Shown: positions 35,505 to 43,559 of the stretch, one piece after another
Position numbering within the stretch: position 1 is the first letter of the stretch
How the letters are laid out: each line of letters begins with the position of its first letter
Assembly: GCA_964580585.1 (NCBI GenBank)
Contig: CAZOKZ010000003.1
Location: 1 to 64,000, forward strand
Source: CAZOKZ01 sp964580585
Lineage (GTDB): Bacteria; Sumerlaeota; Sumerlaeia; SLMS01; JAHLLQ01
DNA length: 64,000 nucleotides
Direction of reading: 5' to 3'
Made by a program: the position numbers and the translations under genes
The notes under the pieces: model-generated
What the model was told of the DNA's origin: nothing
What the model saw: only the letters and a program-made list of their open reading frames with translations
Databases searched by the model: none

Positions 35505-36713
35505 ATGGCCGATCAATTTCCTTTCAATCCCTCGGGTGGAACCCCTCCTTCTGGTGGATCGTCGTTTCCTTTCGCGCCGAAATCTTCGGAGCAAAACGCG
35601 GCGCCACCTCCACCGCCCACGGCGGCTCCTCCGAGTCCGCCATCCACGCCGCCACTCGCGCCGCCGCCTCCGATTCCGGGGCCCTCGGCTGCTCCACCTG
35701 CGGCAGCCATGCCTCCCGCGCCACCTCCCGTGGCTGCTACGCCATATTGCCCGCCTCCCCCAGCGGCGGGAACGGCACCGCCATTTTCACCTGTGCCGCC
35801 TTCTTCTTCCGGGCGTCCCGAATCCTCCGTTGTGGGCACAATGGCTCCACCCTCTCAGCCACCTCCAGAAACCGGCATGCCGCGTTTGACCGAGGCTCCA
35901 CGAGGATCGTTCAGTGCGCCTCCTCCCGCCGCCACGGGCGATGGAGGCGGAGGTGCTCCGTGGTCGGCCGACCAGGAGTACAATTCCGGGGGCGGGCGAA
36001 TTATCGCCGAATTCGAGGAAATTCCTGCGGGCGATACAAACAAATCCCGTCTGATTTTATTTGGCGCGATTGCGATCGTTCTTTTTGGTTTGGTGATCAC
36101 GATCGGAGGCGCCATCCATAGTTGGATTAAATCGACCCCGCAAACCACCGGCCCCGGTCTGGTCGTGACGGCTCAATATGCGAAAACCCGCCAGCGCATG
36201 CAGATGATTGCCATGATTGCCGTTCGCCACTATGAATTCAATAGCAACGATCCGACGGAAAACGACCTTGTTACCCTGGGGGTTGATCGCGGGATGTTCC
36301 TCGATGCCTGGAACAAAAAAACCCAAATCAACGCCGGACTTCTCCGCTCGGCAGGCATGGACGGAAATTTCAATACCGAAGATGACATCTGGTGCGATTT
36401 GCGAAATATGGAATTTGGTGGCTACCTGCCCGATCCCACTTCGACGCTTCAAAACATGACCTATCTGCCCACCGAAGCGCGCACCATGGTCAACCAGGCC
36501 CAGCAAATGCAGCGCGAAGCAGGTTTACGCCAGGAGCGAATGGAACGTGCCATCCGCGAAGCCGAAGGCTATGGGATGGACGGAATGCCAATCGATGGCG
36601 GTTCGTACGACTCCTACGATGGTTACAATTCCCAAAACTCGTATAACAGTGGCGGTTCCAATATCGATTATTCCGACTTCCCTCGCGAGAGCGAGATCGA
36701 AAGCGGAGAATAG
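35505..36713 (+). CDS. Proline-rich membrane protein with pseudopilin GspG-like C-terminal domain
   Basis: The ATG at 35505 has AGGAG ~8 bases upstream. Residues 1-165 are dominated by Pro, Ala and Ser (PPPPPTAAPPSPPS-type runs), then a helix SRLILFGAIAIVLFGLVITI (~185-205) spans the membrane. The following ~110 residues read like the globular part of a type II pseudopilin: a helix with ARTRQ-like QYAKTRQRMQMIAMIAVRHY, then FLDAWNKKTQI and SAGMDGNFNTEDDIW, which matches the DAWG.p......SAGPDG..GT.DDI signature of GspG. There is no prepilin peptidase motif. The last 60 residues are a Gly/Ser/Tyr/Asn-rich tail. It may be a pilin-like protein with a fixed cytoplasmic proline-rich domain. Secretion role is speculative. 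Confidence 0.65.
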   Translation: MADQFPFNPSGGTPPSGGSSFPFAPKSSEQNAAPPPPPTAAPPSPPSTPPLAPPPPIPGPSAAPPAAAMPPAPPPVAATPYCPPPPAAGTAPPFSPVPPSSSGRPESSVVGTMAPPSQPPPETGMPRLTEAPRGSFSAPPPAATGDGGGGAPWSADQEYNSGGGRIIAEFEEIPAGDTNKSRLILFGAIAIVLFGLVITIGGAIHSWIKSTPQTTGPGLVVTAQYAKTRQRMQMIAMIAVRHYEFNSNDPTENDLVTLGVDRGMFLDAWNKKTQINAGLLRSAGMDGNFNTEDDIWCDLRNMEFGGYLPDPTSTLQNMTYLPTEARTMVNQAQQMQREAGLRQERMERAIREAEGYGMDGMPIDGGSYDSYDGYNSQNSYNSGGSNIDYSDFPRESEIESGE

Positions 36714-36747
36714 CCAATTCCTGGTTCTTTTAACTCGGTTCGCCATA

Positions 36748-36780
36748 CCCCCGTTCATTTTTTGTGGACGGGGGATCATT
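36748..36780 (+). terminator. Likely terminator after the proline-rich protein gene
   Basis: CCCCCGT (36748-36754) pairs with ACGGGGG (36768-36774), followed by ATCATTT, a weak U-tract. The remaining gap to 37025 shows nothing further apart from a ribosome site near 37012. Confidence 0.6.
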
Positions 36781-37025
36781 TATGTCAGACATCAGGAACC
36801 TTCTTTGCGGGATTGACACCCAATCCACTTCTCGGCTTAAATCAGTTCATCGTGACGGAAGGTTTCGCTCGCTTCTGGGCTGGCACGCCCTTTTAACAGG
36901 GGGTGCGTATTGTTGAGCAGCACTTCAGAGCAAAAAAACCTTCATTCTCACCGTTGTGAATTCGGCCGCTGTTTTCTGATGATCCCGACTTGCGGGCGGC
37001 CCAGCGACTTCTGGAGGTATGATCT

Positions 37026-37838
37026 TTGAGCGATTGGGTTTTGTTACTTCCACCGTCCGAAACCAAGGCCACTCCGCCCGGCAACGGCATGACCTTTGAC
37101 AATGCGATGAAAAATAAACGGACGAACTCTTTCAAGGGTTTGACCGCCAATCGCGAACGCCTTTACGACGCGCTTGATACGGTTCTCAAACGCACAGGTG
37201 GCTGGGAAGAAGTTTTCGAGGTACGCGGCGATGCGCTTGAATCCGCCATTCGTCTCAATCGTGCCTTTCGCCAATCGACGACCATGCCCGCGCGGGATTT
37301 GTACGCCGGTATCATGTACAGTGCCATTGAATACAAAACCCTTGGGAAAAAAGAAAAGGCGCTTTTCGACAAACAAACCCTGATTTTCAGCGGCTTGTTC
37401 GGATTGCTGCGACCGACCGACCGTATTCCGCCCTACAAGCTCAAGATGAGCGCCAACCTTGGCGGCGTCGTCGGCAAAGTCGCCAACTACTGGCGGGGCC
37501 CCGTCAGCGAAATCCTGCGCCAGGAACTCAAAGGCAAAGTCGTGTGGAATTTCCTGCCCGATCAGCATCGTCGCGTGTGGGATAATTCGGGCGAAATCAA
37601 GGCCGACCACCAGGTGAAATTTGTGAAGCGGGTGATCCGCAGCGGTGTTGCCGAATGGAAAACCATCAGCCACCACTCGAAGGCATTAAAAGGCGCCTTG
37701 ATCCGTCACCTGCTGAAAAAAGACGCCGCCTCGCCGCGCGCGCTCAAAGACTTCACGCACCCGGACGGGTATCACTACGAACCCTCGCTCAGCGTGGAAA
37801 GCCGCCGGTCGGCGTTGCTGGTTTTCGCGGCGGAGTAA
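37026..37838 (+). CDS. yaaA: YaaA family protein (peroxide stress, DUF328)
   Basis: A 270-residue YaaA-like protein. In E. coli YaaA limits free iron during peroxide stress and binds unusual DNA structures. The N-terminus WVLLLPPSETKATPPGNG carries the LPPSE.K motif, followed by helices with RNRAF-like RLNRAFRQ, PARDLYAGIMYSAIEY, LIFSGLFGLLRPTDRIPPYKLKM (~120-145) and VVWNFLPDQHRRVW. These agree with family blocks and the length is standard (~255). The start is TTG with GGAGG ~10 bases upstream. It stands alone between a terminator and the convergent cohesin-like gene, whose stop is 25 bp away. Confidence 0.85.
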   Translation: MSDWVLLLPPSETKATPPGNGMTFDNAMKNKRTNSFKGLTANRERLYDALDTVLKRTGGWEEVFEVRGDALESAIRLNRAFRQSTTMPARDLYAGIMYSAIEYKTLGKKEKALFDKQTLIFSGLFGLLRPTDRIPPYKLKMSANLGGVVGKVANYWRGPVSEILRQELKGKVVWNFLPDQHRRVWDNSGEIKADHQVKFVKRVIRSGVAEWKTISHHSKALKGALIRHLLKKDAASPRALKDFTHPDGYHYEPSLSVESRRSALLVFAAE

Positions 37839-37862
37839 AACACAACTCCGCCCGATGTGGGA

Positions 37863-39296
37863 TTACTTCGCAGGCAAAACCGGGAACTTGACGCCGCGGA
37901 CACCGTCGCCGCGCACCGTCGGGTCGCCCAGTGCGTCCTGGCCGAGGTACACGACTTCCGTACCCAACTGCCCTGGCCGATTTGCAAACAGAAACTGTAT
38001 CGTTGTTGCCGCTGTCGGTTTTTTGGCGCGTGCCACGATGCGTGCCATGGTGCCTTCGGTCCCAAGGAAATCCCACGGTTGCGAGGTACCCACTCGGTAA
38101 TCGATTATTCCGCGCGAGGCCATGACGGAATTCGCCATATGGTAATCGAAGGGGAAGTTGTCATGGAATGACCCGTCGAGAATGTTCGACCCCAATGTGA
38201 TCCAGTTATCGAGATCCGAATCCAGAATTTCCAGAACTTCCGGATCGTACTGAAGCAGCACGGCAACGCCGTCCAATTGAGAGTGCGCGCTGTTGTCGAG
38301 TACGATATCCAGGGTGAATTGTTCTCCCACGCGAGGTGTTGCGTCCGGGGGGATTACCTGAAGCGTGACGTTGCCGATCTGCTCGTCTGTTCCCAGATAA
38401 AGCTGCGGGTCTTCCTGCATCGTCAGTGCTTCGTCCGGGTCGGCGGGGATGATTTTGACGCTCACCGACACGGTGCCGTCGCCGTCCTCATATGTTTCGC
38501 CGAGTATTTTTTTACCGTTATAGAACAGTTCCGTGAAATCGCCCGCTTTGTTGTCGCCAAAGCCGATTTTGGTATGCAGCACGGGTTTCAACGCGCGCCA
38601 CTTGATGAAAACCATGGGGACCTTGAGGACGGAAATCGGGGCGCTCAAGGAGGCTTCGTACGTGATTTGTCCCGACGTTTTGTTGACCGACGACGTGGGA
38701 TCGCTTGTTAAAAACGCGCGCAACGCCGAATCGTTAATCGACAGAGGCTCCAGGTATGCCGGGTTGTAATCCAAAATCAACCGAACGGCGTCGAAGGGCT
38801 TCTCGCCGGGATTCACCAATCGCATGTCGGTGATGAATTCGCCGCCTTCAACCGCTTGAACATCTCCCTCGTCGCTGCTTTCCAACCGAAGCACCAGGTT
38901 TTCTTTATTCGTGTTTGTAAACGAGAAGGATGCCGTGAGTCCCGTGGAGGATTTCGAGGAAAAACTGTCGCGTGGCGCTTTTGCGCGCGAGGATCGACCG
39001 CTCTCCACCGATGTCGAGCTGTCGCCGCCTGAACTGTCGCTGCTGGTGGAAATGCTGGCGCCGCCCGAGCTGGAGGAACTGCTGCTGGAAGACGATCCTC
39101 CGGCAGAGGACGATGTGTCCGACGAAGTTGGCGCCGAAGATTCCGGCGGGATCGATTCCGTTGGGGCCGATGCTTCCGCGCCCGTGCGATCGGACTGGGC
39201 ATAAGACTGCGTGTTGCCTGAAGCGGCCAAGAAAATACCAAGGCAAGCGAGGGTGGAAATACCCGTCAGTCGAATCCGGGGCGAAAGGCGTGTCAT
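37863..39296 (-). CDS. Secreted protein with cohesin-like domains and a Ser-rich linker
   Basis: The ATG at 39294-39296 has GGGAG eight bases upstream and opens into a signal peptide (LTGISTLACLGIFLAASGNT). A ~90-residue stretch rich in S, A, P, T and G (long Ser runs) acts as a linker. Two cohesin/CARDB-like beta-sandwich regions follow: FITDMRLVNPGEKPFDAVRLILDYNPAYLEPL (strand pattern of the cohesin fold) and TPRVGEQFTLDIVLDNSAHSQLDGVAVLLQYDPEVLEIL. The motif where a conserved Asn/Asp-Pro follows the strand is typical of type I/II cohesin-like proteins that bind dockerin or other modules. Here the role is probably structural or protein binding at the surface. No dockerin is recognised in the window apart from an EF-hand-like loop in the 16.5 kb protein. 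Confidence 0.65.
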   Translation of the reverse strand: MTRLSPRIRLTGISTLACLGIFLAASGNTQSYAQSDRTGAEASAPTESIPPESSAPTSSDTSSSAGGSSSSSSSSSSGGASISTSSDSSGGDSSTSVESGRSSRAKAPRDSFSSKSSTGLTASFSFTNTNKENLVLRLESSDEGDVQAVEGGEFITDMRLVNPGEKPFDAVRLILDYNPAYLEPLSINDSALRAFLTSDPTSSVNKTSGQITYEASLSAPISVLKVPMVFIKWRALKPVLHTKIGFGDNKAGDFTELFYNGKKILGETYEDGDGTVSVSVKIIPADPDEALTMQEDPQLYLGTDEQIGNVTLQVIPPDATPRVGEQFTLDIVLDNSAHSQLDGVAVLLQYDPEVLEILDSDLDNWITLGSNILDGSFHDNFPFDYHMANSVMASRGIIDYRVGTSQPWDFLGTEGTMARIVARAKKPTAATTIQFLFANRPGQLGTEVVYLGQDALGDPTVRGDGVRGVKFPVLPAK

Positions 39297-39382
39297 GTGG
39301 TAAGCTCCCACGTGGGGTGTAACGGATCGGTCCATCATTTGGACCCAACCTGATCCTGCAAAGTTGGGCATGTCATCGATGA

Positions 39383-40456
39383 TTAGTCGTTGATTAGCCC
39401 CTTGAGCGCGGTCTGGCAAGGCAACAATGCATCGGCGACCGCTTCCCAATCGATTGCCATCAGCTTATTGCCTTCGATGGAATCCAATCCAGCGGGCGGT
39501 TCAATGCCCGCCCGAACGGGAATTTGCGCGGAGCGCGAACGCGCAAGCTCCGCTTCTACCTCGGGCGACAGCAAATAATCGATCAATGCTTTCCCCTCAT
39601 CGGTATGCGGGGCATTGGCGATCAGCACCAGCGTGTTCGGAATCAGGATCAACCCGTCATCCTCCGGTTTGCTGTCCGGATAGATGATTTTGACTGGTTT
39701 GCCGTCTTCAACGGCGCCAAACGCGTCGTCGGTATCCGTCACGCACCATGGAATTTCGCCGTCGGCCACGGCGTCTCGCGCCTGGGCGTTCCCCGCATAC
39801 ATGACGGCGTTTTCCAACGCTGCATTCCAGAACGCCATTGTGTTGGTTTCGCCCCACCGAGCCCAAAGAATTGCTGCATGAGTCGAAGTCGTGCCGAACA
39901 ATGGCTTGGCAAACCCGCCTTGCTGTTTCCAATTCGGCGCAATCAGGTCTTGGACATGTGTGGGGTAGTCGGATTCCTCGGGGATCAGGTTCTTGTTCAC
40001 CAGGATCACCCGCGCGCGGGCTGCAAAACCGGTCCAGTGATGCTCGGGGTCTTTCAGCTCGGTGGGGATATCCGCCGCCGAAGGCGATTCATAAGCTTGC
40101 GTCAAGCCTTCGCGTTTAAGTTGGATCGAACGCACGATTTCGTTGTTCCAGAACACATCGCACACGGGGCGGTCTTTTTCCGCAATCAGCCGATTAACCA
40201 ATCCGACGGTTTTGACGGCTTCGGTGTCATAGACAGGCATGACGGTGATGCCGGTTTTTTCCTCGAACGCTTTCAGGATCGGCTCGGAAAATTGCCGGTC
40301 GAGGGCTGTGTAAACGACCACTTCGCGCGCGGGATTAGCTTCGGCAGCAGAATTATCGCTGACTGTCTGCTCGTCCGAGGAACTGCACGCGGCGAGCAAT
40401 AACGCCGCTGCGCCCATGAAACAAGCTGCTGAAAATCGATACAATCGCCGAATCAT
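39383..40456 (-). CDS. Periplasmic solute-binding lipoprotein, iron/spermidine-type (FbpA-like)
   Basis: The start at 40456 has AAGGA upstream and gives a lipoprotein signal with lipobox LLAAC. The body matches the type II periplasmic binding proteins of the FbpA/PotD group: VVVYTALDRQFSEPILKAFEEKTGI, then YDTEAVKTVGL and PVCDVFWNNEIV. Later blocks include GFAARARVILVNKNLI and VIANAPHTDEGKALIDYL. Such proteins bring ferric iron, polyamines or thiosulfate-type ligands to an inner-membrane ABC permease. No matching permease or ATPase gene lies beside it, so the transporter must be completed elsewhere. The substrate is not decided. It is the downstream member of a leftward run of envelope genes. 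Confidence 0.82.
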   Translation of the reverse strand: MIRRLYRFSAACFMGAAALLLAACSSSDEQTVSDNSAAEANPAREVVVYTALDRQFSEPILKAFEEKTGITVMPVYDTEAVKTVGLVNRLIAEKDRPVCDVFWNNEIVRSIQLKREGLTQAYESPSAADIPTELKDPEHHWTGFAARARVILVNKNLIPEESDYPTHVQDLIAPNWKQQGGFAKPLFGTTSTHAAILWARWGETNTMAFWNAALENAVMYAGNAQARDAVADGEIPWCVTDTDDAFGAVEDGKPVKIIYPDSKPEDDGLILIPNTLVLIANAPHTDEGKALIDYLLSPEVEAELARSRSAQIPVRAGIEPPAGLDSIEGNKLMAIDWEAVADALLPCQTALKGLIND

Positions 40457-40579
40457 GGCTGCCGTCCTTCGCGAGAGAATAGCAGCCAGCCTGCCCACTG
40501 GGGGAGAAGCGGGGCAAAAGGATTAATTATTGGAAGTGCATGTCAAAACGGCAAGAAAGATCTATCCAGGAATTCCCGT

Positions 40580-41317
40580 TCAATCCGCGCCTAAGTCCCG
40601 GAAAAAATCCGCTTCGCGGGTGATTTCCTCTTCGTTCGTTCCCAATTGCACGGCGAGGGTGTGCCGCAAACGCCGCCAGACGGCGTCTTCGTCAATACTG
40701 TACGCGGTGGCTTGGGTAGCGGAAGTAGGTTCTGCTGCCGCCAGTGAACGCACCAGGTCGGCGACCGTGCGATTTTGGTGGGGGAATTCGCTTTGGTCGG
40801 TTTGGCAAAAGCGTGCGAGTCCCCGAAACGCCAGACCGCCGGAAATGACCGAACCAAAGAGAGCCGTCCAGAGGGTTATGCTGATTGATTGTGTGAACGT
40901 GTACGCTGTTGCTCCTGCCCAGAGCCCACCGAGAGCTGTGGCTGCCAACGTCGCGGTGCGGATGACTTTGCTCACGCGGGTGGCGTGTTCTAAATCCGGC
41001 AGAGGGGCGTCAGTTTCCTTGCGCCAACGATCCCATTGGTCGCGGCGTTCAAGCTTGACCGGCGCCAGACGTTCAAGCGAGGTGCTGGGGCGGAAGACTT
41101 CGCGCAGGCAAAGCCCAGCGGCGAGGGCTCCTCGGCGGAGTTCGTAGAAAATCCGGCTGGTCGGGCACGCGGCGCGGGCTTGCGCCTTAAGCTGACGCAC
41201 GACGAAAGCATGCATTTTGCCCGGTGTGTTGTATCGATAAAAAGAAACGTTTTCGGGAATTTTAATTCCGAATTCTTCCTCGACCGCCATGATTATTTCC
41301 ACAAAATCCAAACCCAT
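40580..41317 (-). CDS. Split acyl-carrier-protein-like membrane protein lacking the Ser attachment site
   Basis: The ATG at 41315-41317 has AAGGA upstream. The N-terminus MGLDFVEIIMAVEEEFGIKIPEN equals the second half of an ACP, including the helix after the DSL site, but the phosphopantetheine Ser is replaced by Phe. The C-terminus LGTNEEEITREADFFRDLGAD equals the first half of an ACP and stops exactly before the Ser position. Between them lie ~130 residues with a helix-rich region (RRDQWDRWRKET) and a helical membrane pair (~150-175). So the two ACP halves are in swapped order on one chain. I recall similar proteins from other bacteria, mostly annotated as acyl carrier protein. Function unknown; a carrier role is unlikely without Ser. 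Confidence 0.65.
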   Translation of the reverse strand: MGLDFVEIIMAVEEEFGIKIPENVSFYRYNTPGKMHAFVVRQLKAQARAACPTSRIFYELRRGALAAGLCLREVFRPSTSLERLAPVKLERRDQWDRWRKETDAPLPDLEHATRVSKVIRTATLAATALGGLWAGATAYTFTQSISITLWTALFGSVISGGLAFRGLARFCQTDQSEFPHQNRTVADLVRSLAAAEPTSATQATAYSIDEDAVWRRLRHTLAVQLGTNEEEITREADFFRDLGAD

Positions 41318-41441
41318 GTGGGGGAATCCTTCCAATTGGAACGCACTCGATGGAGCGGCTTGCGCGGAGAAATTACCGAGTGATTCCGGGCTTCGCGAGC
41401 ACTTTTGTCTGGCGACAGATACTCACGTTGGATAGCGTAGG

Positions 41442-43559
41442 TTATTCGTCCATCCCTCGCAAGCTTGTTTTTCGTCCGATGATATAATAATCCTGCGGAC
41501 CGTAGATAAGATTATTCAGGCGTTCGAAGTTTTTCTGCACGTCGTCCTCGCCCGCTGGCTTCAAACGATCCCATTCGGGGACTTCGTTGATGCCCTCGCG
41601 TTCGACAACCACAAAGCCGGTGGTTTCCATGAAAAGTTGCATGACTTCGGGGAAAATCAGACGTTTGTGCGTCAGGTCGAACTGGAACCATTTGTTGGCC
41701 AGATAGGTGTGCGGGTTCAGCGTTTCGATGATCAGCAACCCGCCGGGAGCCAACGCGCGGTGGGCATTGCGCAGCAGGTGAAAAATATCGTTGGGTTCCA
41801 GGTGTTCGACGAACTGGAACGCGGTAATCACGTCCCATTGGTCGCGTGGCGCATTGGCAAGGTAATGCATTGCGTCATCGTGTTCGACGTTCAGACCGCG
41901 TTGCTGACCCAGGCGCGCCATCGTGGTATTCAGATCCACGCCGCATGCGTTCCAGTTTTCCGCTTCGAGTAATTCGAGGAAGATTCCATCTCCGCACGCC
42001 ACGTCCAGCAAGCGGGGGCGTTCTGGAGCATTGGCTTTCAGATGGCGCGCGATTCGTTCCAGGTACTCGCGCTGGCGTTTACGCAGGATTTTTTCATCAC
42101 CACGGAATTGACGCTGGAATCGAACGTAGGCGAGGTCTGTTTCCTTGTCGTGGAACTCTTCGAGCCAATCGACGTCCGTTGCGCGGCGGCGAGGAGGTTC
42201 TTGTGCTTCTGTAATTTCTGGAATTTGTGGCGGTCTCGCTGGGCGCAGTTCCAGAATGGCTACTTTTTCAAGCAAATCTTCGATGAGCGAGCGATATTCC
42301 GTGGCGTGCAGCAACCGTGCGTTGGATTCGCGCAGCACGCCTTCCACTTCGCCGATGCGGTGTTGCAGGCTTTGGAATGCCTCGCCCACCCAGGCCACCT
42401 GGGCGCCGGGGTCGATGCCTTCGATGTGGATGCGCAACTGGCCGATGGTTTGTTCCAACCGTGTGGAAACGTCTTCGATGCGCGATTGTTCTTCGCGGTC
42501 AAGCTCGGTCAATTTAGCCTTGTTATCGAGGGAGACCGCTTCGAGATTTTGGCGCAAATCGCCCACTTTTGTGTGCAAATCGTTTGAAAGCTGAACGAGC
42601 GATTCGCGCAAATCGGCCCATTTTTGTTCGTTGGAAACAATCGACTGGCGCCAAGTGTGGAAATCCGACCGGAACTCGCGTTGGGCGTTTTCGAGCCGGG
42701 TTTCGATATCCTTCAGGATATCGCTGTGCCGGGCTTCGAGGGATTGAACCGTATCTTCAACTTCGTGAAGTTGATCGTCGCGCAGCATGATCGCTTGCGT
42801 TAGAATTTCCAGTTCTTTCTGGAAATTCTGTTCGATCTGATCCGTTTCTTTCCGTGCCTTGAACAGGGATTCGCGTGTCGCGGCTGTCAGTGCTTCCAAC
42901 TGGTCTTCCAACTCGTTGACCTGATCGTCGTGGGTCATCGAGGTGCTTGCCAGCATTTCAACCTGTTGCTGCAGTTCGTTGCATTGGTCGGTTAATTTCT
43001 CTTCGTACGACTTGCGAGTGGTTTCCAATTCTTCGATCAGCAAATCCACGCGGTCTTCCAACTCGTGGACTTGATCGTCGCGGATCGAAAGCGTGTGCAT
43101 CAGCACTTGGGTTTCTTCTTTTTGAGCACGCAGAACGGTTTCGTATTGTTCGCGTTCGCGTCTCAGATGTCCCACGTAGATATCTTCCATTTCGACCATG
43201 CGTTTTTGCATCTGATCGACGTGGTTGGCCATCATCTCGAATCCACGCAGGGCTTGCGCGTTGAAAACAGACTGTGGGCCGACCATGGGACCCCAAAGGC
43301 GGAGCAGCGCTTTTTTCAGCGTGGCCATTCGTGTGCCACGCATGATTTTATCCACCGACGTGTTGCGGCCCATTTCGGGCAAAATCATTTCGTTGAATAA
43401 TTTCCACGTGGGAGGCATCGCTGTCGTGACGATGGCGTCGGGCAGCAACATCTCGATAGGTGGCACGGCTGGAGCGTTCGGGGATTTCTCGCCGTTTTGC
43501 TGGTTTTCCAGAAACAACTCGATGTTTGCGATTAGTTGCTGTGCGTCATATCTTCCCAT
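41442..43559 (-). CDS. Long coiled-coil SAM-dependent methyltransferase, probably acting on an exported polysaccharide
   Basis: A 705-residue cytoplasmic protein. Residues ~75-110 contain LLRLWGPMVGPQSVFNAQALRGFEM, a motif seen in O-antigen-linked methyltransferases. Residues ~110-470 are an extended coiled coil with heptads. The C-terminal ~190 residues form a Rossmann methyltransferase with RLLDVACGDGIF (motif I, ~516), CGVDLNT (motif II), WDVITAFQFVEHLE (motif IV/post I) and LAPGGLLIIETLNP. It overlaps the Wzt-like gene by 28 bases and has AGGAG before the ATG. In E. coli WbdD, a methyltransferase with a coiled-coil ruler ends O-antigen chains; by analogy this protein may cap chains and measure length, although its coiled coil is N-terminal. 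Inferred. Confidence 0.7.
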   Translation of the reverse strand: MGRYDAQQLIANIELFLENQQNGEKSPNAPAVPPIEMLLPDAIVTTAMPPTWKLFNEMILPEMGRNTSVDKIMRGTRMATLKKALLRLWGPMVGPQSVFNAQALRGFEMMANHVDQMQKRMVEMEDIYVGHLRREREQYETVLRAQKEETQVLMHTLSIRDDQVHELEDRVDLLIEELETTRKSYEEKLTDQCNELQQQVEMLASTSMTHDDQVNELEDQLEALTAATRESLFKARKETDQIEQNFQKELEILTQAIMLRDDQLHEVEDTVQSLEARHSDILKDIETRLENAQREFRSDFHTWRQSIVSNEQKWADLRESLVQLSNDLHTKVGDLRQNLEAVSLDNKAKLTELDREEQSRIEDVSTRLEQTIGQLRIHIEGIDPGAQVAWVGEAFQSLQHRIGEVEGVLRESNARLLHATEYRSLIEDLLEKVAILELRPARPPQIPEITEAQEPPRRRATDVDWLEEFHDKETDLAYVRFQRQFRGDEKILRKRQREYLERIARHLKANAPERPRLLDVACGDGIFLELLEAENWNACGVDLNTTMARLGQQRGLNVEHDDAMHYLANAPRDQWDVITAFQFVEHLEPNDIFHLLRNAHRALAPGGLLIIETLNPHTYLANKWFQFDLTHKRLIFPEVMQLFMETTGFVVVEREGINEVPEWDRLKPAGEDDVQKNFERLNNLIYGPQDYYIIGRKTSLRGMDE

